A stretch of DNA of 15,216 nucleotides from Actinocrinis sp046724665 (lineage in GTDB: Bacteria; Actinomycetota; Actinomycetes; Streptomycetales; Catenulisporaceae): contig JBKOWZ010000116.1 of the NCBI GenBank assembly GCA_046724665.1, positions 1 through 15,216 of the forward strand, in the 5' to 3' direction. Made by a program: the position numbers and the translations under genes. Below are positions 6,894 through 14,501 of this stretch, piece by piece. How positions within the stretch are numbered: position 1 is the first letter of the stretch; every line of letters begins with the position of its first letter. A model generated the notes under the pieces. The model was not told where the DNA came from and made no database searches. It was given only the letters and a program-made list of their open reading frames with translations.

Positions 6894-8413
6894 TCTACTC
6901 CGCCTTCCGGACGGCCGCGCTCGCCACGCCCGACGCGGCGGCGGTCGTCGGCCACCGGGGAACCGTCACCAGCTACGGCGAGCTGCTCGCCGCCGTGGAC
7001 GAGGCGGCCGCGCGGCTGGAGGAGCGCACCGGGCCCGGCGACGTGCTCGGCCTGGCCGTGGACGATCCCACCGCGTTCCTCGCGCTCTACATCGCCGCGG
7101 CCCGGGTCGGCCGGGTGGTGGTCCTGCTCGACAGCGAGCTGCCGGCCGCGCAGGCGAACCGCTTCGCAGACCGCTTCGACGTGACCGTCCTCGCCACCGA
7201 CGCCGACGACTCCTTCGCGCTGCACGAGGTCGCCGACGCCGACGCGCACCGTCCCCGTGCCGCCGCGGCTTCGGGTTATCAGCCGGGCGACTTCGTCGTG
7301 CACTGCACGTCGGGATCGACCGGCGAGCCCAAGGGCATCGTGATGAGCCAGGACGCGATCGACGCCCGCGCGCGGCTGTGGGCCGGGGACCTGGAACTGA
7401 CGGCGCGGGACGTCGTTCTCTGCGCTCTGCCGCTCTCGCACTGTCACGGTATCGATGTGCTGACCCTGCCGACCCTGATAAGCGGCGGCACCGTCGTGTT
7501 CGCCCGCGCGGGTCGGCTGACCGGCCGTGGCCTGGCCAATCGAATCGCGCAGTCCGGCGTCACGGTCATCAGTGGCCTGCCGATCATGTATCAGCTGTTG
7601 ACCGGTGCCGCCGGCGTGTCTGCGGCGCAGCTCGAAACGCTGCGGCTGACCATGTCCGGCAGCGCACCGCTGCCCGTGAGCACTCAGCAGCTCTTCCACG
7701 ACCGCTTCCAGAAGCCGCTGCGTCAGGTCTACGGCCTCTCCGAGATCGGCGTGATCTGCTACGACCGCCGGTACGTCGGCGGCGGATCGGTCGGGCTGCC
7801 GGTATCAGGCGTCGAGTGGCGTCTTGAGCCGCAGTCCGCACGTGACGCGGACGGCGCGCCGCTGCACGAGCTGTACGTGCGCGGCCCCGCACTGGCCCGC
7901 GGCTACTACCGCGACCCCGCCGCCGAAGCGGAGATGTTCGACGACGGATGGCTGCGTACCCGCGACCTGCTGCGTGCCGACGAAGAGGGCTGGTACGTGC
8001 GCGGCCGGCTCTCCGGCTTCATCAACGTGGCCGGGAACAAGGTCGGCCCGCTGGAGGTCGAGTCCGCGCTCTGCGAATGTCCGGGGGTGCGGGAGTGCGC
8101 CGTGCTCGGCGTGCAGGACAGCGCCGGCGGCGGCACCGAGAGCGTCGCGGCGCTGATCGTGGCCGACGGCGCGGCGCCGTTCGACCTCGCCGAGGTCAAG
8201 CGGGCCCTGGCCGGCCGGTTGCGGTCCTACCAGCTGCCGCGACACTACGAGATCGTCCAGGCGATACCGCGCACCCCGCTCGGCAAGACCGACTACGCCG
8301 CCGCGCGCCGACTGCTCGGTGCCGCTGTGTCCGATTCCACTGTGTCCGATACGACAGGGCCCGATACGACCGTGCCCGACACTACCGCGCTCGACGTGGC
8401 GGCGGCGACATGA
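6890..8413 (+). CDS. AMP-dependent acyl-CoA ligase-type adenylating enzyme
   Basis: A 507-residue stand-alone adenylate-forming enzyme that activates a carboxylic acid with ATP, for transfer to CoA or a carrier protein. Motifs: P-loop HCTSGSTGEPKG (138-149), PLSHCHGID, VYGLSEIG, LRTRDL, GRLSGFINVAGNKVGPLEVE and the catalytic Lys466 in TPLGKTDY. The GRxSGFINxxGxKVxPxEVE form and the lack of the NRPS FDxS segment point to an acyl- or aryl-CoA ligase rather than an amino-acid A domain. The substrate is unknown. The GTG start overlaps carC by 4 bases, so translation is likely coupled. A longer frame upstream would run inside carC and is rejected. The C-terminus (480-507) is an odd tail of five-residue repeats not usual in this family. 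The next gene overlaps by ATGA. Confidence 0.88.
   Translation: MIYSAFRTAALATPDAAAVVGHRGTVTSYGELLAAVDEAAARLEERTGPGDVLGLAVDDPTAFLALYIAAARVGRVVVLLDSELPAAQANRFADRFDVTVLATDADDSFALHEVADADAHRPRAAAASGYQPGDFVVHCTSGSTGEPKGIVMSQDAIDARARLWAGDLELTARDVVLCALPLSHCHGIDVLTLPTLISGGTVVFARAGRLTGRGLANRIAQSGVTVISGLPIMYQLLTGAAGVSAAQLETLRLTMSGSAPLPVSTQQLFHDRFQKPLRQVYGLSEIGVICYDRRYVGGGSVGLPVSGVEWRLEPQSARDADGAPLHELYVRGPALARGYYRDPAAEAEMFDDGWLRTRDLLRADEEGWYVRGRLSGFINVAGNKVGPLEVESALCECPGVRECAVLGVQDSAGGGTESVAALIVADGAAPFDLAEVKRALAGRLRSYQLPRHYEIVQAIPRTPLGKTDYAAARRLLGAAVSDSTVSDTTGPDTTVPDTTALDVAAAT
8327..8401 (+). repeat. 15-bp tandem repeat encoding pentapeptides at the ligase C-terminus
   Basis: Five 15-base units start at 8327, 8342, 8357, 8372 and 8387; the last is degenerate. 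They encode VSDST, VSDTT, GPDTT, VPDTT and ALDVA. Each unit centres on Asp-Thr-Thr and all stay in frame. It resembles a flexible linker or docking tail grown by slippage, placed just before the start of the next gene. Confidence 0.85.
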
Positions 8414-9558
8414 CCCTGCCGGACTTGCGCAGCCGGCTCGACACGGTCGCAGAGGGCTTGTACGAACGGATCCGCGCCACCGGGCCCGGCGAATACGAAC
8501 TCGACAGCACTCCCGTGCTCGCCGCGCTCAAGGAGTCTCGCGCCACGGTCATGCTCGTGCCGCGCCGGTTCGGCGGTGGCGGGGTCAGCGCGGTTGACGC
8601 AGTGCTCTTCCAGGCCGCGCTCGGCGCGCTGGCACCCTCCGCCGCGATCGCTACGGCCATGCACCACTACAAGATCGCGGCGCTCGCCGACGTGGCCAGG
8701 GCCGGCAACGACGGCGCGGGAGCGATCCTCAAGGACATCGCGGGCGGCGCGAAGCTCGTCGCGTCCGGCGGCGCCGAATCGACCCCCGGCCGGGACCTGC
8801 GCTCGCTCGGCAGCCGCGCGGTTCGCGACGGCCACGGTGACGGCGCCGGGTATCGGGTCACGGGACTCAAGCGTCCGTGCAGCCTGTCCGCGTCGATGGA
8901 CATCATGTCCCTGATGGTCGAGATCCGGTCCGCCGAAGGGGTCGCGGAAGGCTACGCGCAGGCGTTCCTCGACGCCGACTCCGAGGGGCTGCGGGTCGAG
9001 CCGTTCTGGCGCAGTCCGGTCTTCCGCGCCGCGCAGAGCCACGCGGTCCACCTCGACGGCGTGCGGCTGCCCGCCGAGCGGCTGTTCCCGCTGCGTGAGC
9101 GGGAAGGGCGGCGTTTCGCAGTGGGCTGCTACACCTGGTTCCAGCTGTTGATCAGCGCCGCGTATCTGGGAGTGGCCTACTGCGTGGCCCTGGCCGCCGA
9201 CCCGCGACGCCGCGAAGACTCGCCGAGGTGGACCGGCGCGGTCGCTCAGCTTCGGCGGCTTGAGGACGGTGTCGTCGAGGCCGCACGTGCCATGGATGAG
9301 CGCGGCGCTGACAGTGAAGCGGACGACGGCGCGTGCCTCAACGAGTCCTTGCGCGCCCGCGACCGCCTTGAGGACGAACTGCCCGGCGTCGGCGGCCGCC
9401 TGCTGCGCGCCGCGGGCGGCACGGGCTTTGCCGGTGACGGCCTGTACACGGCGCTGACCGGTGCGCTCAACGCCCTTGCGTTCCACCCGCCACAGCGCGG
9501 TGCGCGCGAGGGCGTCGGCCTGGAACTGCTCGATCCCGAGCTCAAGGACGTGCCCTGA
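8410..9558 (+). CDS. Acyl-CoA dehydrogenase-like flavoprotein
   Basis: A 382-residue protein with the acyl-CoA dehydrogenase fold, using FAD to oxidise an acyl thioester or, in side branches, to hydroxylate. The N-terminal helical domain includes VPRRFGGGGVSAVDAVLFQ. The middle beta domain includes LVASGGAESTPGRD, the FAD-binding region, and VTGLKRPCSLS. A helical C-terminal domain follows. The usual end segment, in which a YEGT-like motif supplies the catalytic Glu of common family members, is replaced by HPPQRGAREGVGLELL. The catalytic base may therefore lie elsewhere, or the reaction may differ. Beside a ligase and carrier-bearing NRPS it probably oxidises a tethered acyl or aminoacyl group. 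The alternative is an N-hydroxylase-type monooxygenase related to VlmH. It overlaps the ligase by ATGA and ends 1 base before the next ATG. Confidence 0.82.
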   Translation: MTLPDLRSRLDTVAEGLYERIRATGPGEYELDSTPVLAALKESRATVMLVPRRFGGGGVSAVDAVLFQAALGALAPSAAIATAMHHYKIAALADVARAGNDGAGAILKDIAGGAKLVASGGAESTPGRDLRSLGSRAVRDGHGDGAGYRVTGLKRPCSLSASMDIMSLMVEIRSAEGVAEGYAQAFLDADSEGLRVEPFWRSPVFRAAQSHAVHLDGVRLPAERLFPLREREGRRFAVGCYTWFQLLISAAYLGVAYCVALAADPRRREDSPRWTGAVAQLRRLEDGVVEAARAMDERGADSEADDGACLNESLRARDRLEDELPGVGGRLLRAAGGTGFAGDGLYTALTGALNALAFHPPQRGAREGVGLELLDPELKDVP

Positions 9559-9559
9559 G

Positions 9560-10189
9560 ATGTACACCAAGGAGCATTTCAGCATCCCGCTGGACGCGAT
9601 GGTCGATTTCGTGCGCCACAAGTCCTTCGGCGTGCTCGCCACGCATCTCGGCGACGAGGTGTTCACCTCGCCGCTGCCGCTGGACCTGCGCGGCGAGGCG
9701 CCGGACGGCCTGTTCGTCGCCGCGCACATCGCGCGCGCCAACGGCATGCTGGCGGCCTTCGAGGACCGGCCGCACGCCACGATCACCGTGCTGGGGCCGG
9801 ACACCTTCGTCCCCGCCGAGTGGTTCGGCACCCGCAGCCGCATCCCCACCTGGTTCTACTGCGCGGTGGAGATCTCCGGCCGGTTGGAGCCGAGCGACCC
9901 GGAGCTGACCAGGGCCGACGTGCTGGTGATGATGGACCGGTTGCAGAAGCGCGCGGTCGAGGGCTCGACCTGGACGCTCGACGAGATCCCGGACCACCTG
10001 AGCAGCGAGTATCTGAAGTACATCGCCGGGTTCCGGATCAATGATCCGACCCTGACGTCGTGCTTCCGGCTGAATCAGGGCAAGGATCACCGCGAGGACC
10101 TGGTCGCCGCGCTCGCCGCCAGCTCCGACCCGGCCTGCCGCGCACTCGCGCCGCTGGTCGAGCGGCCGCCGACCCTCCAACCGGCATGA
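9560..10189 (+). CDS. PaiB-type FMN-binding split-barrel protein
   Basis: A 209-residue protein of the FMN_bind_2/PaiB family. It starts MYTKEHFS, then FGVLAT, a segment SPLPLDL, and the family signature AAHIARANGML close to the usual GHLARANP. VLGPDTFVPAEWF follows, where relatives have GPhxYISPsWY. PaiB of Bacillus was described as a transcriptional regulator, but the fold is an FMN-binding split barrel like pyridoxamine-phosphate oxidases. Inside a compact biosynthetic operon, next to a flavoprotein, an enzymatic or flavin-handling role seems as likely as regulation. AAGGA lies 11 bases before the ATG. The stop overlaps the NRPS start by ATGA. Its substrate is unknown. Confidence 0.8.
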   Translation: MYTKEHFSIPLDAMVDFVRHKSFGVLATHLGDEVFTSPLPLDLRGEAPDGLFVAAHIARANGMLAAFEDRPHATITVLGPDTFVPAEWFGTRSRIPTWFYCAVEISGRLEPSDPELTRADVLVMMDRLQKRAVEGSTWTLDEIPDHLSSEYLKYIAGFRINDPTLTSCFRLNQGKDHREDLVAALAASSDPACRALAPLVERPPTLQPA

Positions 10190-13100
10190 CTCCGGCAATC
10201 GGCTGGCGCGGCAGGACGCTGACGCATGCGGAACTGGCGCAGGCTGTTGACGAACTCGACGCCGTGCTGAGCACGCTCGATGCCGCGGGCGCTCACGTTC
10301 TGCTCTACGGACCGCTGTGCCCTGCCTACGTCGTCGGGCTGCGCGCCTGCCTGCGCAGCGGCGCCGTCCCAGTGCCCATAGACGCCGGGATGACCGCCGA
10401 GCAGTACGCGTGGATCGAGCGGATCACGCGACCCGCGCTGGTCATCAGCAGCGATGTCTCGACAACGGATCTGCATCGCGGCGCGGCCGGTCCCGCGGAG
10501 TTCGTTCTGGAGGCCGGTACCGGCCGGATCGTGCTCGACGTCACGGCGGGCCGGCTCAATCCCGGCGCCTTCCGGCACGCCGATCCCGACGCGGGCTATC
10601 TGATTCCGACGTCGGGATCGACCGGGCGCCCGAAGGCCGTGGTGGGCAGCCGGCGCGGCCTGAATGTGTTCCTGTCCTGGTTCACTGAGGAGTTCGGCCT
10701 CGGCCCGCACGACGTGTGCGCCGCCGCGACCCGAGTCTCCTTCGATCCCTCATTGCGCGAACTTCTCGCCGTGCTGGAAGTCGGCGGTCGGCTGCTGCTG
10801 CCCGAGGTTGACGCGCAGCTGGATCCGGCGAGCCTGGCGCGCCACTTGGCGAGCGACGGCGCGACTCTCGCGTTCCTTGTCCCGTCGCTCGCGCGTCGTA
10901 CGGCGCAGGCGCTCGTCGATCAGGGCCTTGAGCTGCCGGCGCTGCGATACGGCTTCTTCGCCGGAGAACCGTTGCCTGGCCGGGTCGTCGCCGCGTGGAG
11001 TGCACTGGCTCCGGGTGCGGAATTCGTGAACCTCTACGGCATGACCGAGGGCACGCTCGCGCAGATGTACCGGCGCCGGGTGCGTGCGCAGGACGGGGCA
11101 GAGCACGGCGTGCCGGTGGGTCGGCCACGGCCCGGCGTGAACGTGACGATCGACCAGCCGGACGCGCGCGGTCACGGCGAAGTGCTGGTCCACAGCAGCG
11201 CTCCCGCGCTTGGGCTGCTGCACGGCGCGGCCACCGGCGATCCGGAAGCGCCGCTGCTGATCGAGCCGATGCCCGACGTGCTGCGCACCGGTGATCTCGG
11301 ATTCGAAGACCCGAACGGCGAGATCGTGGTGATCGGGCGGCTCGGCGACGACATGAAGGTGTCGGGTCGGCGGGTGTCGTTCCACGCGCTTGTGGACGCG
11401 GTCGAAGCGTTGCCCGGAGTGACACAGTGCGTTGTCGTCGATATCGCAGACGACGGCGGGCCGCACGCCTTCCTCGCGGTCCACGAACCGGCGACGCAGG
11501 ATGCTGATGCACTGATCACGCAGGTCCGGGACGTCGTCCGCGGTCTCGGACTGCCGCAACCTGCCATCCATCTGAGGCCGCAGCTGCCACTGCTGCGCAA
11601 CGGCAAGGTGGACCGCGTCGCGCTCGCCGCGTCAGTCGTATCGACCACGACGAGCAATCCCGTCGCCGGGAGCGAGCGTGCGGCAGCGGCGGCCGAAGGC
11701 GCGACGGGTGACGTGACCGCGAACCTTCTCGCGCTGCTCGGCCCGGCCGCGCCTGCCAGCGCTTCGGCGAGCTTCGCGGAGGCGGGCCTGACCTCGCTGG
11801 AGCTGATGGACTTCACCCTCGAAGCCAATCGGCGGTACGGCACCGCGCTGACCGTGCGCGACTGCTACGACCTGCGCACCCTCGCCGGTGTCGCCGACGT
11901 CGTCAAGCAGGCCGCCGCGGGATCTCATCAGGCTGTCACGTCCGGCGCCGCCGACACCGCCGTCGGCATCGACATTGACGCAGGCGACGAATATCCGCTC
12001 TCGACCCGCCAACTCGCCTACATGGCCGTGTGTATGGCTGACGGCAACGCGAACTGGTGCAACCTGTCGCGCGAGGTTGTCGTGCCGGGCACGACCGATG
12101 CGGCGCAGGTTGAAGCGGCCGTCGCCGTGCTCATCGCCCGACACGACGTTCTGCGCCTGGCGCTGAGCGACGATGGCAGTCGGCTGACACACCTCGCACC
12201 GGCGAGCCTGCGCGTTCCGGTGTTTGTGGACCCGGGTCCGGCTGACTTCACTGACTCCGCTCACCGGGCACGCGTCGAAGCGGTCCGTGCCCGAACCGTC
12301 GCGCCTCTGCTCGATCCCACGGCACCGCCCCCGCTGCGCCTGGCCGTAGTCCCCGGTCCGGAGACGACCTCTGTCATCCTCGTCGGGCATCACCTGTTCC
12401 TCGACGGACTGAGCATGGACCTGGTTGCCGACGAGTTGCGCTCGCTCCTGCTCGGCCGCTCGCTCGATCCGGGCCCCGGTCAGAGCTATCGCGCCTACTG
12501 CGCCGGCACGCGCCGCCCGCCGCGTCAGGGCACGTCGTCGCCTGCCGCGCGGTACTGGCTCGATCTGCTCGCCGGAGCCGGACAGACCGAACTGCCCGAG
12601 GCCGAAGGCGACGGCGCACGTGCCGGCGAGCTGCTCTCCCTGCCCTTAGGACTGTCCCGATCCCGTGCCGCGCACCGGATCGCCGCCTCGGCCGGTGTCT
12701 CGGTCTTCGCGGTCGTGCTGGCCGCCTACTACCGCGCGGTCGCCGACGAGTTCTCACTCGGCCAATTCAGCATCGTGATACCTGCGCAGGTGCGTGAGGG
12801 CGTGCGCGCGGCCACGGCAGGGATGTACATGAGCCAGTTCGTCGTGCGCGGCGGCACCGCGCAGACTGCGCTCGCCGACAGCGCCCGTGAGTTCGCGCGC
12901 CAGCTGGACGAAGGATCGCGGCACAGCGACTTCGAGTTCGACGAGCGGACCGAGGCGCTGGGCTTCGGCCGCGCCTGGAAGACAGGGGCCGAACAGGTCG
13001 CGGCCCCCGACGCGGCCGGCTCGGACAGCTTCCCGCTCTCCACGGTCCTGTTCAACCAGCACCCGCACCGCCGCGGCCTGCGCCCCGACGCGCTCGGCGC

Positions 13101-13302
13101 CTGGAAACCCCGGACCCTCGGCCGCGACCTGCGCTACCAGTTGCAGGGCGAACTCCAGATTTCGGGCACTGAGATGGTGCTGACGTACTACTACCGGCGG
13201 GGCATCGCCGTGGACGCGGCCGCGCAGGTCGAGCGGGTGCACGCCCGCCTGCTCGCCGCCCTGGCCGAAGCCGAAGGAGGTCGCGATGACGCTCACAGCT
13301 GA
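10186..13302 (+). CDS. NRPS with domain order A-T-C
   Basis: A 1038-residue nonribosomal peptide synthetase. Residues 1 to about 490 are an adenylation domain: TSGSTGRPK (from Thr142), FDPSLREL, NLYGMTEGT, LRTGDLG, GRLGDDMKVSGRRVSFHAL and Lys474 in LRNGKVDR. A thiolation domain has GLTSLELM, with Ser537 for phosphopantetheine. The rest is a condensation domain with intact HHLFLDG (His736, Asp740). A hand-aligned pocket code is D-P-R-F-F-A-L-L-A-K. The Asp at the first site suggests an alpha-amino acid, but I do not recognise the code. No thioesterase or second A domain is present. The ATG overlaps the preceding stop. Leu821 is encoded by the rare TTA codon (12646-12648), so bldA control is likely in a streptomycete. 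The module probably loads one amino acid and joins it to an acceptor held elsewhere. Confidence 0.92.
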   Translation: MTPAIGWRGRTLTHAELAQAVDELDAVLSTLDAAGAHVLLYGPLCPAYVVGLRACLRSGAVPVPIDAGMTAEQYAWIERITRPALVISSDVSTTDLHRGAAGPAEFVLEAGTGRIVLDVTAGRLNPGAFRHADPDAGYLIPTSGSTGRPKAVVGSRRGLNVFLSWFTEEFGLGPHDVCAAATRVSFDPSLRELLAVLEVGGRLLLPEVDAQLDPASLARHLASDGATLAFLVPSLARRTAQALVDQGLELPALRYGFFAGEPLPGRVVAAWSALAPGAEFVNLYGMTEGTLAQMYRRRVRAQDGAEHGVPVGRPRPGVNVTIDQPDARGHGEVLVHSSAPALGLLHGAATGDPEAPLLIEPMPDVLRTGDLGFEDPNGEIVVIGRLGDDMKVSGRRVSFHALVDAVEALPGVTQCVVVDIADDGGPHAFLAVHEPATQDADALITQVRDVVRGLGLPQPAIHLRPQLPLLRNGKVDRVALAASVVSTTTSNPVAGSERAAAAAEGATGDVTANLLALLGPAAPASASASFAEAGLTSLELMDFTLEANRRYGTALTVRDCYDLRTLAGVADVVKQAAAGSHQAVTSGAADTAVGIDIDAGDEYPLSTRQLAYMAVCMADGNANWCNLSREVVVPGTTDAAQVEAAVAVLIARHDVLRLALSDDGSRLTHLAPASLRVPVFVDPGPADFTDSAHRARVEAVRARTVAPLLDPTAPPPLRLAVVPGPETTSVILVGHHLFLDGLSMDLVADELRSLLLGRSLDPGPGQSYRAYCAGTRRPPRQGTSSPAARYWLDLLAGAGQTELPEAEGDGARAGELLSLPLGLSRSRAAHRIAASAGVSVFAVVLAAYYRAVADEFSLGQFSIVIPAQVREGVRAATAGMYMSQFVVRGGTAQTALADSAREFARQLDEGSRHSDFEFDERTEALGFGRAWKTGAEQVAAPDAAGSDSFPLSTVLFNQHPHRRGLRPDALGAWKPRTLGRDLRYQLQGELQISGTEMVLTYYYRRGIAVDAAAQVERVHARLLAALAEAEGGRDDAHS
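13274..13281 (+). promoter_or_regulatory. Strong ribosome binding site inside the NRPS gene end
   Basis: AAGGAGGT, a full Shine-Dalgarno match, lies 4 bases before the decarboxylase ATG at 13286 and within the last codons of the NRPS gene. It fixes the start despite the 17-base overlap and suggests that the decarboxylase is made at a high rate independent of coupling. Confidence 0.8.
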
Positions 13303-14500
13303 TCACGGCATATCGACGGGCACCGACGCGCCGCCGCTGTCTGATGACATGGCGCGCAGGCTGGTGCATCGGGCCGGCGGGACGCCGCTCTACGCGTATG
13401 ACCGCGCCGCCTTAAGGGATTGCGCCGCACGAGTGCGCGCGGTATCGCCGCTGGGAGCGTTGATCTACTACTCGCTCAAGGCCAATCCGCACCCGGGCGT
13501 CGTCAATGCACTGACTGGCCTCGTGGACGGTTTCGACGTCTGCTCCACGGCCGAGCTCGAGACGGTTCTCAACACCGGGACCGACCCGGGTTCCGTGTTG
13601 TTCACCGGGCCCGCCAAGTCGCAGGCCGAGGCTGTCAGCGCCCTGGCGTCCGGCGTCGCCGTCACTGTCGAGTCACTCGGGCAGGCCAGGCTGTTCGCCC
13701 GCGTCGCCGAGCAGATCGGCGTGCCGGGGCGCGCGGTGCTGCGGATCAACACGCCCTATCCCGCGAGCGACCCCGAGCAGCCCGCCGAGCCGAACCAGTT
13801 CGGGCTCGCCGACGCCGACGTGATCGAAGCCGCCGCACTGCTCACGCGCTCGACGGTGCGCGTCGAGGGCATGCACCTGTTCTGGGGATCACAGCACTTT
13901 GACGCATCGGTCATCGCCGCGGCCCGCATCCGCGTCCTCGATCGCGCCCGGAGCCTGGCCGACCGCGCGGGCCTCACGCTGCGGTCGGTCATGATCGGCG
14001 GCGGGATCGGCCTGCCGTGGTGCGACGAGGACCCCGAAGTCGATTGGCCCGGCCTGCAAGGCGCCACGCAGGACCCTGCGTTCGGCGCGGTGTTCCCGCA
14101 GCCCGCGCCTACGATCGCCTGTGAGTACGGCCGCGCCATCGCCGGACCGTCCGGCACCCTGCTGACCAGCGTGCTCGACGTGAAGCAGGTCGAGGGCCGC
14201 CGCTACGTCCTGGTTGACGCCGGGCTGAACCACGCGATGCTCGTCAGCAGGCTGATCGCCGGGGGCCGACGCGGCGAGCCGCGGGTACGCGCGGTCGGCG
14301 CCCGCGATCCGCACACGCTGCACTGCACATGGGTCACCGGGCCGCTGTGCTCGCGGCTCGACGTGCTCGCCGCCGGCGTCGAACTGCCCGAGGTCGAGCC
14401 CGGTGACCTGCTCGCCTTCGCCGACCTCGGCGCCTACGGACCCACCTTCAGCCCGGCCGGATTCCTGAGCCGCGAACCCGCGCGGGAGATCGTGTACTGA
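13286..14500 (+). CDS. Fold-type III PLP-dependent decarboxylase (Orn/DAP decarboxylase family)
   Basis: A 404-residue alanine-racemase-fold decarboxylase. The PLP lysine is Lys65 in YYSLKANPHP, followed by GFDVCSTAEL, the MHLFWGSQ segment (His197), the glycine-rich phosphate loop GGGIGLPW, and EYGRA near the PLP ring. The cross-subunit active-site motif is GPLCSRLD (Cys355, Asp359), with GAYGPTFS near the C-terminus. Diaminopimelate decarboxylases have CESxD here. The Glu that reads the distal amino-carboxylate is replaced by a Ser-Arg pair, so LysA activity is unlikely. A free or carrier-bound amino acid is the probable substrate; BtrK is a precedent for a carrier-bound one. Leu43 is a TTA codon (13412-13414). 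It overlaps the NRPS by 17 bases and ends 1 base before the next gene. It may make an amine building block. Confidence 0.88.
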   Translation: MTLTADHGISTGTDAPPLSDDMARRLVHRAGGTPLYAYDRAALRDCAARVRAVSPLGALIYYSLKANPHPGVVNALTGLVDGFDVCSTAELETVLNTGTDPGSVLFTGPAKSQAEAVSALASGVAVTVESLGQARLFARVAEQIGVPGRAVLRINTPYPASDPEQPAEPNQFGLADADVIEAAALLTRSTVRVEGMHLFWGSQHFDASVIAAARIRVLDRARSLADRAGLTLRSVMIGGGIGLPWCDEDPEVDWPGLQGATQDPAFGAVFPQPAPTIACEYGRAIAGPSGTLLTSVLDVKQVEGRRYVLVDAGLNHAMLVSRLIAGGRRGEPRVRAVGARDPHTLHCTWVTGPLCSRLDVLAAGVELPEVEPGDLLAFADLGAYGPTFSPAGFLSREPAREIVY

Positions 14501-14501
14501 G

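Noticed and set aside
13286..13302. Frameshift joining the NRPS and decarboxylase genes
   Set aside because: The 17-base overlap is explained by a normal stop and an independent start with a full AAGGAGGT site. Both proteins have complete ends.
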